This document shows positions 10,871 to 22,435 of a stretch of DNA of 64,000 nucleotides, one piece after another. The stretch is from the NCBI GenBank assembly GCA_037954665.1, contig JBBMOL010000423.1:248001-312000 (forward strand), read 5' to 3'. Numbering within the stretch: position 1 is the stretch's first letter; each line of letters begins with the position of its first letter. Below the pieces are notes generated by a model. The model was given only the letters and a program-made list of their open reading frames with translations, was not told the DNA's origin and did not search any database. The translations under genes and the position numbers were made by a program. Origin of the DNA: Laguncularia racemosa. Its lineage: Eukaryota; Streptophyta; Magnoliopsida; Myrtales; Combretaceae.

Positions 10871-12002
10871 GTCAAGGCTATTACCAATGCTTTAGGATCA
10901 AGTTCTCCTGTAAAAGACCACAATAAGGTGATTAAAAAATCATCTACCAATGTTCATGTCATTGAGATGGCGTCTTCATCGAAGGCATTAGTCTCTCAAA
11001 ATAATTTTAAAAAATGGTATGTGAAAGGAACTTTCAAGTATGTCTTCTTTGTAGAGAAAGGGATGCATGAAAAAGATCCTTTCGATTTTGCTAGGAAAAT
11101 ATTTCCTGAAAATGTTTTTTATGTTCCATATGATCCATTAAAAAATATGGATTATTATGAAAAAATCTTAGTTGAAATAGGTTCTGTTTCAATTAAACAT
11201 TTTCAAAATAATGGAGTAATCTCTTACTCAACTGCCAGAATCCACACGGTCATTAACCTGTGTGATTGGCCTGGCAAACCTTATGTAAACCAGAAGCTCA
11301 GCTTTAACTCGCTGGGACCTCTGGAATCCCACCTAGCTTCTTATAATTATTTTTATTATAAGCAAGCTTGGTTCAATGCTTTCCTTAGGATGAATCAGAA
11401 AAGGTCGCATACATGGCTGATCTTTTTTGATAAATGTCTAACAAAAGATCTTCCCAACTGGTTTGCATACTGGTGGGAAGAATTTGGGGCAATTGAAGAA
11501 ATTGTCCACGAGAATGCTAGGAAAGGATACCATCTTTTCCTAAAGACTTATGAGCCTGATGGCCATGAGTATATGTTTAACAAGACCATGTTATACTATA
11601 TGCATATAGATATATCATGGGTAATGACGTGGTTACAGGCTTGACCGATGCACCTAGACACCAGTCCTTTCCAGGAGATTCAAGGTCAAATGGTGGGATG
11701 GTTTCAAAATGTGGGACAAGGTAACAGAGTCAGCAATCGATCAATGGCTAACCAAGCAGAAGCGTTTTGCCTAAGGCAATGCCCAAACCCCATTTCTTCA
11801 TGATCGGGGTTTCCTAATGTCATCAATGGCCAAGATGCAGAATTCAGAAGAAATGAAGAAAGTTTTGGAAGCTGCTTTGGCACAACTGAAGAAGTCCGAT
11901 GATAAGATGAGGACTAATGAAGAAGCCTCTTCCTCTTCAACATCAGCAGGACTCCAAAGCAATGAAGATGATTGTTATGGCATCAACTTAGGAAGTCCGT
12001 AG
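10871..12002 (+). pseudogene. Caulimovirid coat-protein-like ORF, broken
   Basis: Open from at least 10871 (VKAITNALGSSSP) through 11644 in one frame. It then continues after a frameshift at about 11645-11665 (RFKVKWWDGFKMW) and ends with a lysine/serine-rich tail closing at 12002 (LKKSDDKMRTNEEASSSSTS). Tryptophan-rich segments such as LPNWFAYWWEEFG and the KVKWW block resemble a capsid-region protein I associate with endogenous caulimovirids; no zinc knuckle is seen. A stop at 11642-11644 and a further stop near 11771 break it. It is followed directly by the intergenic promoter region, so it appears to be the last ORF of its viral segment. The coat assignment is an inference. Confidence 0.5.
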
Positions 12003-13231
12003 GGTCGAAATGTAAGTATTTTGTTACACTTGTAACAAGATACGTAGAATGAAGTACAGTATTAAATACTGTATTATTTTTTGTATTTGCTCCGTATTTA
12101 TACGGATTAATGTTGTATGTACAACCCTCCGTCATCTACAAAACAATGTCCCAAGGGGTCATCCCCAAAGCTGGAATGAACAAACCGTCATTTACGGTTT
12201 GAAAGACAGGTGGAACCTTTCCACCGAAATTTCTCTGGGAATTACTGTTGAAACAGTAATATTCCCGACAAAGTACTGTGCACTACAGTAAAAAGAACTT
12301 TTACTGTAGAAACAGTAAAATTTTCAGGTCTATAAAAGAAAAAGGTCATCTCATTCAGGGGGGACCGAATTTTCAGATAGAACCTAAATCCTCTAAAGAC
12401 AAACACACTTAACCTTCCTTCTTTCTTCTCCATCTAACCTCTCTTCCTTACCTTCGGCCACCGACCTTCGGCCAGTTCTTCCACACACTCCTATCTTCTC
12501 TCTCTCCCAAACACTAACAGGTGTCTGTCCTCTATGGTTGATGAACCATAGGTCCTAAGTACGCAAACATATTTAGGTATATCCTTTTTTCTGTCCTTAC
12601 TAACCCTTCACTTAATCTTCTTCCATCCTTTCTGTCTCTCCATCTCTCTCGTACATACGTCCTTACCCCTTTCTTCTTTAATGTATTATTTGTTTCTGTC
12701 TGCAAACTAATGTTGTAATGTTCCTTAATTATTTTTAAGGATTAATGGAGTAAATATTTGTTTATTTACTTATTTCTTTTAAAGAACGACACCCCACTAG
12801 TCTTGGCTCTGCTGCCTGTGGTGGTTAAGTTCTTTTGCAATTTATTTATTGCAGTTTATATTTCCTCTCCACGGCTGGTTCAACCGCCTTTAGAGAGTTG
12901 TTTATATTTACTGCTTAATGTTTGGTATTAATAATATCTAAAGTATATCGGCTGGAAACAAGTCGCTGCGGGCTACTGGCGCTAAGGAAATACCCCTAGC
13001 TGGTATTTCGTGTGACTTGAAAGACAACGCCACGTACTTGGATATTTTTAATTTTTTCGCAATGTTATACTCTGATCTATGGCATATCTGTACTTAATGT
13101 TTATTCTGTTCTAATTTACTTATCTCTTACACTAGCTATTGACTAGTTAGTTAAGCTAGGTAGCCATAAACCCTAGTCTTAGCAACTGGTACCACTCTTC
13201 CGAGAGTGCCCCCTAGCAATCCTGTAGTCTC
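12003..13231 (+). other. Pararetroviral intergenic region and RNA leader
   Basis: About 1.2 kb without a convincing ORF between the coat-like ORF and the primer site. It holds the promoter above, a CT-rich tract (about 12410-12510) and several short ORFs, as in the long leaders of caulimovirid RNAs. The last about 130 bp before the primer site recur in both arms of the foldback at 10111-10834. Confidence 0.5.
12241..12340 (+). promoter_or_regulatory. Pararetroviral promoter: two hairpins and TATA box
   Basis: TATAAAAG at 12333-12340. Upstream are two perfect inverted repeats with the same core: ATTACTGT/ACAGTAAT (12241-12260) and TTTTACTGT/ACAGTAAAA (12301-12322), plus an extra ACTGTG/TACAGTA pair between them. 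Downstream is a CT-rich leader. This matches the expected place of the promoter driving the full-length viral RNA. Confidence 0.5.
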
Positions 13232-13250
13232 TAATAAGATCAGAGCCAAG
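13232..13250 (+). other. tRNA-Met-like primer-binding site of pararetrovirus
   Basis: AAGATCAGAGCCAAGGGG is a degraded form of TGGTATCAGAGCC, complementary to initiator tRNA-Met, which primes minus-strand synthesis in caulimovirids. A better copy is present inverted at about 10101-10113. All copies are preceded by GTAGTCTCTAA. Confidence 0.6.
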
Positions 13251-13553
13251 GGGGAAGTATATAGTTAGGTTTGAATAATTTTATTTTAAGATCTGAACAC
13301 TGATCTTCCTCAGTGGAAAACTTCAACATCTGTAGTTTCAGTGGGAAGAATACTGTGTGTGGGGTGATATAAGCTTGAGTAGTAGTCAGTACTGACGTGT
13401 AAGCTGCGTAAATCCCGCTGTTGAGATAAAAGGGTAGCGCAGTGTTTCGGAGTCGAACCTCAAGTGCTAAAAGCCCATGTATTCCCATAGAAATTACTTA
13501 TGAAGAAGATAAAGTAAGTGTTCTAACTTAAAATGAATTTATTTAGCAGAACT

Positions 13554-14200
13554 ATGTCATCCTCTAGCTCGGTTCCAGAAGAGGAACTTGAGGGCTTAGA
13601 TGTAAACAATAGAGATGAAATTAAAATTAGAGATTTCAATGAAGCTATAGATAACTGAAAAATTTCCAAGTTGTCTTATGATCAAATCTACCAAATGGCC
13701 AAATGGAAAATCTTTGGCAAAAATGATTATGTCATATCTACAGAAGAGAGAGACATACCCATCTCTGATGGATTGACAACAATTGAACTCTTGAACCGTA
13801 GTTCCATTCACAAATATGGACAAGAATGGAATCATATGCATATAGGACTAATCCAAGTAGGAGCTAAACCTCTTATGAAATTAGGATTAGATACCTCTGT
13901 CTTAATGGTCTTTAGGGATGCTAGAGAATTGGAATATGAACGATCGATCCATGCATCGATTGAAACCAGTCTTAGTACTGGACCAATCCAGTTTGAATGT
14001 TATTCAAATGTCACTCTAGGTCTTAGGGATCAAACCATAATGAAATCCCTAGTCCTTCAAATCAAAACCCACAATTACAAGATGATTCAAGGTGCTCTGC
14101 CAATGGCAGCCATCTATTGAATCTATTTCAAATTAATGAAAACAGATTTTGGATCAAAAGCGTACAAATTTGACAAAAAGGTCAAACGCTTCTGATTCAA
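13554..14200 (+). pseudogene. Caulimovirid movement protein (30K superfamily), broken
   Basis: Start ATG at 13554 (MSSSSSVPEEELEG). The frame has a TGA at 13656 and continues open to 14120. The core, KPLMKLGLDTSVLMVFRDAR followed by SIHASIETSLSTGPIQF, is characteristic of the 30K-type movement proteins that carry virus through plasmodesmata. A second TGA (14118-14120) falls just after the LPMAAIY motif, where the family continues in frame, and reading can be followed to about 14190. It lies about 300 bp downstream of the primer site, the normal position of the first large caulimovirid ORF. It is inactive. Confidence 0.75.
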
Positions 14201-14299
14201 ACAGATCTAACCAGATCTAATGTGAATATCCCTAGGATAATCAAATGGGATCAGGTAAGTCTGCCTTATCATTGGGAAATAGAAAACCTTATTCTGTAG

Positions 14300-14710
14300 A
14301 AATCTTTTAATGATGCCGAACCATCTAGTGTTGTTCAACATCCAGATGGTAAGGTAACCCTTCAATTCTCTAGGAGATCTTTCGAGAATCCTAGAAGTTC
14401 AATGTCCTTAAGATCATCAAGAAGGTCAGTTTATTTGTCCAAGATTGATGAATTGAAAAATGTCCAGGTTAGTCCTAAAAAGACTAATCCTACAATTTTC
14501 GGTTTAGTTAATAAGCCTTCGAGATTAACTCAAACAATCTATTACAATGACCCAGAATGGGAAGAACCATCTGCTTCAGAATTAGGAGATTCTGAACTGA
14601 ATGTCATAGAAAAATCCTTCGAACCTGATAGGTTATTTCTAAACAATGATTTTAATTCTTCTAAAAATAAGAAGAAAAGAGAATGGTATTTTAAAACTTT
14701 TGATAAGTTT
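14300..14710 (+). pseudogene. Caulimovirid polyprotein segment after movement protein
   Basis: In a shifted frame relative to the movement protein, open from about 14310 to 14710 (QFSRRSFENPRSSMSLRSSR, YYNDPEWEEPSASELGDSEL). It is serine- and acid-rich and ends KKREWYFKTFDKFK just before an AT run and the edge of the viral block. It probably precedes, in the viral genome, the segment now found in the foldback arms. No domain is recognised. Confidence 0.45.
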
Positions 14711-14739
14711 AAAATACATATATATATAAATTTTTCTTT

Positions 14740-14960
14740 TTTTAATTATGATATTAATATTTAAACTCGACTAAAATTTATAGCCAACTCAAGTTCGATT
14801 AGACTCACGAATTGATTGGTTAAAACATTATAAAACTCAAGCTTGACTCAACTAGCAACTCGAGTAGCCAGTTCTCAAGCTCAACTCACCTATTCTCAAG
14901 TTGAACTTAGAGTAAATTCTATCCAAACTCAAATAGCTCATGAGTAAATAATTCATTTAT
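14740..14960. repeat. Right half of AGCTTGA-type dispersed repeat
   Basis: AAACTCGACT, ACTCAAGCTTGACTCAA and AACTCGAGTAGCCAG style words, continuing the repeat cut off at 10059. It supports integration of the pararetroviral DNA into this repeat. Confidence 0.45.
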
Positions 14961-16704
14961 ACCCATAGTCCAAGCATACCTACATTTAATTACTTGAGAT
15001 CACCTAATTGTCTCAAAAAATATTTATAATAAGGCAAATAAAACTTGTTTTTGCACAGTTGATAGTGATGATATTAAAACAACAGTAAAAAGAAAAATTA
15101 AAAGAAGAAAATAAATCTCTTTTTTTTATCTATTTCATCTATAAATATTAATTAGACAAATGAGTCCTGCCGGATGAAATCGTTACCCTAAAACAATGTA
15201 AAGTTGCCTAAGCATGTTACATGTCATGCTTTGCAGTACATCATCGATAGACATCCAAATAAATAGTCATTTTATTGTCATCTTTTTTACGCAAACCAGA
15301 TCTGCACTATCTTTTTCCTTTAAATCCCACTTAAACATTGGTAGGTCAATTAAAAAAGTACCTTTTATTGGCTTGTTCTCTATTTATAAATGACATATTT
15401 AGGATTTCTCATGAAACATCAATTGATTTACGATGTGGCACTTCAATTGGATAAAGAAACACCGCAAGCAAGGCACGCTAGGACTCAGCCTATCCTTCCT
15501 TGCCGATCAAATAGTCACCGGGCAATAGTATCTTAATACAATGGTCCCATGTTCTTACCTCTAGGTAATATCACTAGGTTCGCATAAAACGTAATGCGAA
15601 ATTAAACAAAGTTTTTCTTCTTCAGGCTGCAGCTGACTCCAACCTGTGAGGATAATCAATTCTAAGTATTGTCTGATTGGATTCCTAGTGCTACCCCCCA
15701 AACTCCGACGACCTTTCTACCCTCTGACAACCAGTTCTGTAATTAAATCAAGCAATCCTAGGAGACACAATTGAGTCATTCGATTCTGATGTCTGGTTTG
15801 GGAGACCGTAAAGAATGCCAAGAAATCCCCACGAACTGGTGGTCCATGGGGCGTGATTTCTATTAACCTGCCAGCAAAATTCCTTGCACATATTTTTTAC
15901 TAAACTAGGTCACCACATTCTTACATACATCAAAAAAAGTATTAGTCATTCTCCATGCTTGCTCTTTATCACTTCATTGTTGAACTTTTGTTATGTATTC
16001 AGCAACATCACAATGATTGCTCTTAGACTCCTTCCTTAATATGTTTTGCATGCTTAGCAGGACTAAAATGTCAAAGGATCTGTTATGATTTTGTTAAGGA
16101 CAAAAAATAATGACAAGAGTAAATAATAATCGTAAGAAAAATAAAAGACATACAAGATTTACATGGAAAACCCAAATTAAGTAAAAAACCATAGGCATAA
16201 AAGAGGAAAAATTCATTAATTTAAAGTTGAAGTACAAGATTATATCATACTGTATTTTAAAATCCTAAAGCACCTCATATATATAAATACAAGTATAAAA
16301 CGAATAAAATAGAAAACTAGACAAATTGAACATGTCTTTCCACAAATTTGGAGCATATTCATCAACAGGGTCATTGCATTATGAGCTGTTTTAATCCATA
16401 AATGCATGAATTGGTCCCTCTATGAGCTCTAGTTTAGCCTGCAGGTATAGGCCCCATAGTGGACTCCTGATGTTATCTACAAGAAAGTTATGAGCTGTAC
16501 CTTGCACACTGAACGGTGAAAGAAAAGGCGCAAAAAATAAAAATTAAAAACCTAGTCAAACCTTAGCATTATTGTTTTTTGGTTTAGTTGCTTTTAAGTA
16601 TATATATACCTATAATTTAGAGTAGGACTGTGGAACATATAAGAACATTCATTTTCTTCAATAGGTTCTCATCTGTCAATCTATTTTAGGTGCTTCGAAG
16701 CAAG
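14961..16704. other. Upstream region of bHLH pseudogene, no gene seen
   Basis: About 1.7 kb with no convincing coding frame. The part 15430-15880 is richer in GC than its surroundings but has no recognisable protein. A TATATATACC stretch at about 16600 and the TTTTAG just before 16690 could be promoter or 5'-intron elements of the downstream gene; both are guesses. Confidence 0.4.
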
Positions 16705-17605
16705 ATGGAGTACTTAGGATCTTTTCAGGGTGGAGAATGGGACTCCATGAACATGCTTTTCTCAAACGCAAAACATGATTTTACGCAAAATGATCTTAGC
16801 CACTACACATCCTCAGAAAACCTTATGGAACTCAATGCGGCAACTCTGCAATCATTTTTCTTCAATCCTGAAGTTGATACAAACTATGCCACAATGTGTG
16901 AGAGTATACTTTGTCCTCCACTTGATCTCAATGCTAACGTGCTCAGTGCTGCTAAAGAAAGCAACTGTAATGATGATGGTAACATTTTTTGCATGCCCAC
17001 CTTCATTCTTGATAGGTCTAGTGATTTAAGCCCTATTCTTTTGGGGATTGAGATTCCATTTGTCCCTGAATTGAAGGACCCTGAAATGGAAGAAACACTG
17101 CTTGAAAGTAGGAAAGATTGGCAGTTCTAGTTGTAGTCTGCTAGAAGAATACTCTATTCCAAGCAAGCAAATGCACCTCAAACGAAAGTTTGGGAACTCG
17201 GATAGAGGACTGGACGATAATGACAACTCCGAATTCCTGAAGATCTCAAACAAGAAACATCGTAATGCTAAAGATGTAAGTTACTAATTACTGAGTTGGA
17301 TCATTGATACTCAATTCCAAATAAGCAATGTTTTCTTTTCCCCTCAAAACATGAACGACGGTTTCTTAAAAATAATCTTCAACTTCAGGCTAGCACGAAT
17401 GGGAGGAACTTAGGACTCAAAGACTCAAGTAGTAGCAATTCAGAGGATAGTGTACCCATGAATCTCAAGGATAAAGTAACACTAGATTCTGGAGAATGTG
17501 CGGCTACTAACATAAATGGGAAGACGAGTGAGGAGAGGATCAGCAACAGATCCTCAAAGCCTGTATGCTAGGGTAACAATCTTTAACTAGAATATACTTT
17601 CCCTT

Positions 17606-17917
17606 TGTTGGTTTTAATTCATTAGAACATAAGAAAACTTGAGGAACCAAAAAGCGCATTTTAAACAAAGGAAGAAGGATGTGGAAAGCTCTGTTTTTGC
17701 TGCAGACCTTTTTGTTCCATTTTGTTTTTCTGGTTACAATATATATATAAATGGGAGCAAAATACAAGACAAATTTGATAGGACATGTAACCAACTAAAT
17801 CTAAGTCACAATAATATAGTCTCCCTTAACAACTTACAATCAATTGAAAAGAGTAGTGTAATCTATCTTGCAAATCAAATTTTAAGAATGTAAAAGAAAA
17901 ATCTTACTTCATCATTA
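17606..17917 (-). repeat. 3' LTR of copia element
   Basis: 312 bp, clearly matching 22451-22770 base for base over most of its length, with an 8-bp deletion near 17805 and scattered substitutions. Outer edge TGTTGG meets target duplication CCCTT. The purine-rich segment at 17918-17926 (minus strand CTTAAGGAG) fits a polypurine tract. Confidence 0.88.
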
Positions 17918-17929
17918 CTCCTTAAGATT

Positions 17930-20900
17930 TTTCCTAAGGACTCCTAATTCGAATCTTAAGTACTTAAACTTTCCTTTGAGCAATGACTTAGTTAGGATAT
18001 CAACAACTTGGACACTTGAACTGCAGTGAACTAACTCCACTTCCTCGTTTCACCCCACTTCTCGCAAGGAATGGAATTTGACATTAATGTGCTTTGTCCT
18101 TCCATGATGAACCGGATTTTTGGCCATTGATATAGCAAACTTGTTGTCAATATAGATAACAGTTGTTGCAACTTGAGAAAAATGCAAATCCTTCAACACT
18201 TTTCGAAGCCAAATAGCTTGATTTGCAGCAACAGCAATGGCCACATATTCTGCTTCAACCATGGATTGTGCAGCCACTTCTTGCTTTCAAGACATCCATG
18301 AAAACGCTCCTGAACCAAGGGAAAAGACATAACCAGTGATACTCTTTAAATCATCAGGACAACTTGCCTAATCGCTATCAATATATCTAACCAACTTCCC
18401 TTTTGCACTTTGGTTGAATATAATTCCAAAATCATAAGTTCCTTTTATGTATCTTAGCACATGCTTTGCTACTCCCATGTGAATTTAACTCGGTGATTGC
18501 ATGAAACGCGTAAGGACACCAGCTACATATATTAGATCAGGTTTAGTTGTAGTTAAATACGGCTGTATCTTGGGTGTTCTTCTGTCGTGCGACCCGGCGA
18601 CTTATGTGCGACCTGTGGCCCACGCCTCCTATTTTTTTTTTTAGGGCTTTCCCCCGGAATAAGGACTGAAAGCTTTCTTTGCTACATGGGAACAAGTCTA
18701 TTGTGCGTGGCTCTTTCAAAGAATAGCTGTTAGAGAAGAGATAGATCTTACGTAAGCCAAAGGCTATTTTAAGAGCTTCTATTTCACCAACTGCGTCTAC
18801 GCATTCACCAACAAGGACTGGCACCGGGTAAACATGAAGTAAAGTAATAGCCCCCACGAAAATTATCATTGACTTCACCACCAACTACTCGTACTCCCAT
18901 GCCGGTAACACCAGTCAAGTCAGAAGGTAAGGCAAATTCTATAGCTGCTGATTCTAGCACACCGGAAAAGTTGTAGTTAAATACGGTAGACTACTAACAA
19001 GACTTTGGAACGTGCTTGAATCAACATTGTTTCCCTTTTCATCTTTGGCGAACTTTTCATTGTATATTAGAGGCATTGGAACCGATTTTCTTCTATCCAT
19101 TTTGAACTTCTTGAGCAATTCCAAAGCATACTTCTTCTAGGAGATGAAGATTCCATCATTGCACAAATTGATCTCCATTCCCAAGAAATAAATAATCTTC
19201 CCTAAGTCAAACATCTCAAACTTCCTTTTCATGTCTTCCTTGAATTCCTTGATCACTATATCATCATTTCTTGTCACCAACATGTCATCAACATATATAG
19301 AGATTATTGACAACTTACCATCCTCTTTGATCTATCAAACAACTTTGCTTCATTTTCACTTCTTACAAAGCCACATTGAGCCAAGTAGCTATCTATCTAG
19401 CTGTACCAAGCTCTTGAGGCTTGCTTAAACCCATACAAAGCTTTGTGTAGTAAATATACCTCATCCCCATCATCATGATCCATGAAGCCTTTTGGTTGTT
19501 CCACAAATATCTCCTCCTTGAGCTCACCATTGTGGAAGGCAAATTTAACGTCGAGATGAAAAACACCCCATTTCAATTGAGTAGCCATGGCAAGCAACAA
19601 TCTTATGGTTTCTTACCTTGTAATTGGTGTAAAGGTATCACCATTATCTACCCCTACAAGTTAAGAGTAGCCTTTAATAACCAATTTAGCCTTTAAGTTG
19701 TTGATGGAGTTATCTGGATTCAACTTGGTCTAAAAAATCCACTTAACACTAATGACATTTATGTTTAATGGCCTCAGCACCAAGCTCCATGTTTCATTCT
19801 TTTCTATCATCCTTGTCTCCTCCTTCATGGCATTTCTCCATTCATCAAATTGTACAGCTTCCTTGAAGGTTGCAGGTTAAATGACAGCAAAATTACATCT
19901 TTCGTAAATCTTGAACAGAGATTTTGTTTTGCGAATTGGAGAATCCGATGAGGATTCAATTGAGCCATCTTCATCTTCATCTTCATCATCATCAGACTTC
20001 AACTAAGCTTGAGTGATATGCAATGGTGGAAGAGTGTTCAATTTGTTGCAAATATCATTAAGTTCCAAGCACTTTCTTTCCCAATTCCAATGTTTGTAGT
20101 CATCTACTACAATATCTCTACTAATAACCACTTTATTGGTTTGCAGATCATAAATCCTATATCCTTTAACCATTGAAGCGTAGCTAACAAAAATCCCAAT
20201 CTCAGCCTTTTGTTCTAATTTTGATCTCTTCATTGCTAGTACACGAACGTAATACATAGAGCCAAATGTCTTTAAGTACTTAGTTGTGGGCTTCACTTCA
20301 TTCCAAGCTTCAATGGGAGTTTGTCCTTCTAAGGCTTTGGCAGATAAACGATTTAGCAGATACACAAAAGTATTAACTGCTTTTGCCCCAAACTTGAGAG
20401 GAAGCTTCTTATCCAACATCATACTTGTTACCATTTTGACAACAGTTTAATTTTTTCTCTTTGACACACCATTTTGTTGAGGAGAACGTCAATTGACAAT
20501 TTACACCCACATCTACATAGAAATCATTGCAGACCTTCGAAGTCTATTCCTTGCCATCTTTTGTCCTTAAACACTTCAACTTGCATTCACTTTGAGATTC
20601 CACCATCACCTTAAACCTTTTGAACATAGAGAACACTTGATCTTTACAACTTAAGAAGTAAACCCATGCCATCCTTGTGAAATCATTGATAAAGAGTATA
20701 AAATACTTGTTCTTACTCAAAGATTATGTGTTCATGGGTCCACACACATCAGAATGGACCAATTTAAGCTTGTCCTTAGCTCGCTAAGACAATTGAGCAA
20801 GGAAGGATAGTTGGTGCAATTTTCCAAACTTACACGCTCCACACATATCATCTGTAACAAAAACTTCTAGTAAGTCTCTAGTAAATCCTTTAAGGGACAT

Positions 20901-21180
20901 GTTTCTAAGTCTAATAAAGTGGAAGTGTCTATATCTTCTATGCTAAAGTAGAGACTCATCATTAATGAAAAATCCAACATCTTCATATGCCTTATTTAAC
21001 TCCAAAGGAAAGCTTCTATCTACCATAGGCACACTAACTAGAAACACTCCATTTAAATTATAGATAGAACAAGTTTTATCCTTGAATGACATAGAGTAAC
21101 CTTTGCTCATCATTTGTGCTACACGAAGGAGATTTTGAGATAAAGAGGGCATAAAGAGAACATCCGAGATGCATTTTGTA
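17930..21180 (-). pseudogene. Copia pol (pre-integrase, integrase, RT, RNase H)
   Basis: Minus strand, in order: GAG-pre-integrase (about 21152-20830, MPSLSQNLLRVAQMM, then CGACKFGK); integrase core and C-terminus (20790-20003, LVHSDVCGPM, LLNRLSAKALEGQTPIEAWN); RT (about 19730-19050, HLDVKFAFHNGELKEEIFV, LYGFKQASRAWY, active site YVDDM at about 19285); RNase H (18300-17950, MVEAEYVAIAVAANQAIWL, IYIDNKFAISMAKNP, HGRTKHINVKFH). The domain order integrase-RT-RNase H defines Ty1/copia. Several stops are Q or W codons changed by one transition. The reading between RT and RNase H is split by a 424-bp insert. Confidence 0.88.
18545..18986. other. 424-bp foreign insert in copia pol with 18-bp direct repeats
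   Basis: The sequence AGTTGTAGTTAAATACGG occurs at 18545-18562 and 18969-18986. Removing one copy plus the intervening DNA restores the copia reading (LPYLTTTKPDLIYVAGV on the minus strand), so the rest is an insertion. The insert is more GC-rich than its surroundings, has no transposon ends, and contains a poly-T of 12 near 18640. It has an open minus-strand frame of 113 codons and another stretch that reads GVTGMGVRVVGGEV. I do not recognise the source. Organelle-derived filler captured during break repair is a guess; a processed transcript fragment is another. Confidence 0.6.
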
Positions 21181-21439
21181 CCTTGTTTAGTGCGTACATA
21201 AATGATCCTCTTCCTTTGACCTGCACTAACTTGCCATCTCCAAGCCTCACTTTAGTCTTTACTATTTTGTCCAAGTTTTAAATCATCTTCTCATCCTTAG
21301 GCATGTGGCTCATACATCCGCCATTAATGAACCAAATCTAATTGTCCCAGTATAGATCAGAGTTAGAAGCAACAAACAATCTGTTTGTAGTCTCTTCTTG
21401 TTCGTTTGCAAAACTGGCATGTTGTGGAGGTTGGTTTGT

Positions 21440-22337
21440 CGTTTATCTCTTCTTCAACATGTAAGCCCTTTCAACATGTCCCATTTTCTTGCAAAATCGA
21501 CATTGGATAAGTCCTTTACTTTTGAACCAATAATCCTTCTCCAAATGATTAGTTCTTAAACACATTTTGCAAGTGGGAAATCTTCCTTGTTTATCAATTT
21601 TCTTGAAGTTCTCTACTGATTTTCCTTTGCCTTCCTTGTTGCTTCCATACTTCCTTCCATCCTTTGCAGTTCCTCATTCTTTGCTTCTGAGTTGGAATGC
21701 CGGGAAGGCTCCTTCCGATGGACTTTCTTTGCTCATGCTTGATCTTTATACTTGAGTTTAAAGTTTGCTAAGAAGCTTTGCCACTGTTAAGAGCTTCAAA
21801 TCACACAACTCTTCTATAGTAGAAACTTTTGATTCAAACCTTGCAAATAAACTGATTAACATTTTTTCAACCACCTTTGCATCGCTAAAATTTTCTCCTA
21901 GCATCCTAATCTTATTAACTATGTCAAAGAGCTTAGAGGAGTATTCTTTGACAGTTTCACCCTCCTTCATCCACAACATCTCAATCTCCCTTTTCAACAT
22001 CAAGAGCTTAACCATTTTACTCTTTCATTCCCTTCGAATTCACCCTTGAGTTTGTCCCAGACTTGCTTTAAAGCTTCACACGCCATTATTCATATGAAGA
22101 TCACATCTGACAAGGCTAAGTTGTGGGTGCCTTTGGTTTTCTTACTAAATCTTCCTCATGTTTCTTCATTTGGGCTAAAGTCGGATTCATCCTCAACTCA
22201 GGTGGATCGACGTCATTCTCTACCATGTCCCATAGACTTTGAGCCTTCAAATATGCCTTCATCTTGATTGCTCATATGTGATAGTTTTTTCCTCCAAAAA
22301 TTGGAGGTCCCATAGTAGTAAGATTGTTTGTTGCCAT
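21440..22337 (-). pseudogene. Copia gag (UBN2-type) with zinc-knuckle relic
   Basis: Minus-strand ATG at 22337 (MATNNLTTMGPPIFGGKNYH), then a TGA where W is expected. The core reads MLKREIEMLWMKEGETVKEY and VVEKMLISLFARFE (21758-22015), the pattern of the UBN2 gag domain that forms the virus-like particle. Near 21450-21500 a CRFCKKMGHVERAY segment is a CCHC zinc knuckle whose last cysteine has become tyrosine. A CT microsatellite (about 22341-22360) lies in the leader just upstream. Inactive. Confidence 0.78.
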
Positions 22338-22435
22338 TCTCTTTCTCTCTCTCTCTCTCTCATGTTTGATTTACACTCCCCATAAAAACTAGAAGACAAA
22401 GACAACCCTCACCTCACAGATCCTTCAAGAAAATT

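Larger units (their letters stand above)
10060..14725 (+). mobile_element. Endogenous plant pararetrovirus (caulimovirid), rearranged
   Basis: Block of degraded Caulimoviridae-like DNA. In order: an inverted copy of the primer-site region, a polyprotein fragment, its inverted duplicate, a second primer-site region, a coat-protein-like ORF (to 12002), a long intergenic region with a TATA box (12333), a tRNA-Met-like primer-binding site (about 13232), then a leader and a movement-protein ORF. An ORF end, then the intergenic promoter, the primer site and the movement protein is the order expected across the start of a circular caulimovirid genome. No protease or reverse transcriptase was found, so the block is incomplete. 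Frameshifts and stops exclude function. The right border lies close to an AT-dinucleotide run (about 14715-14727). Genus is not assigned. Confidence 0.7.

Noticed and set aside
12009..13231. Reading the pararetroviral intergenic region as an LTR of a retrotransposon carrying a movement protein
   Set aside because: It lies next to a tRNA-Met site, but no second copy of the 1.2 kb flanks the block and there are no TG/CA ends. Only the last about 130 bp recurs, in the foldback. A circular viral genome explains it better.
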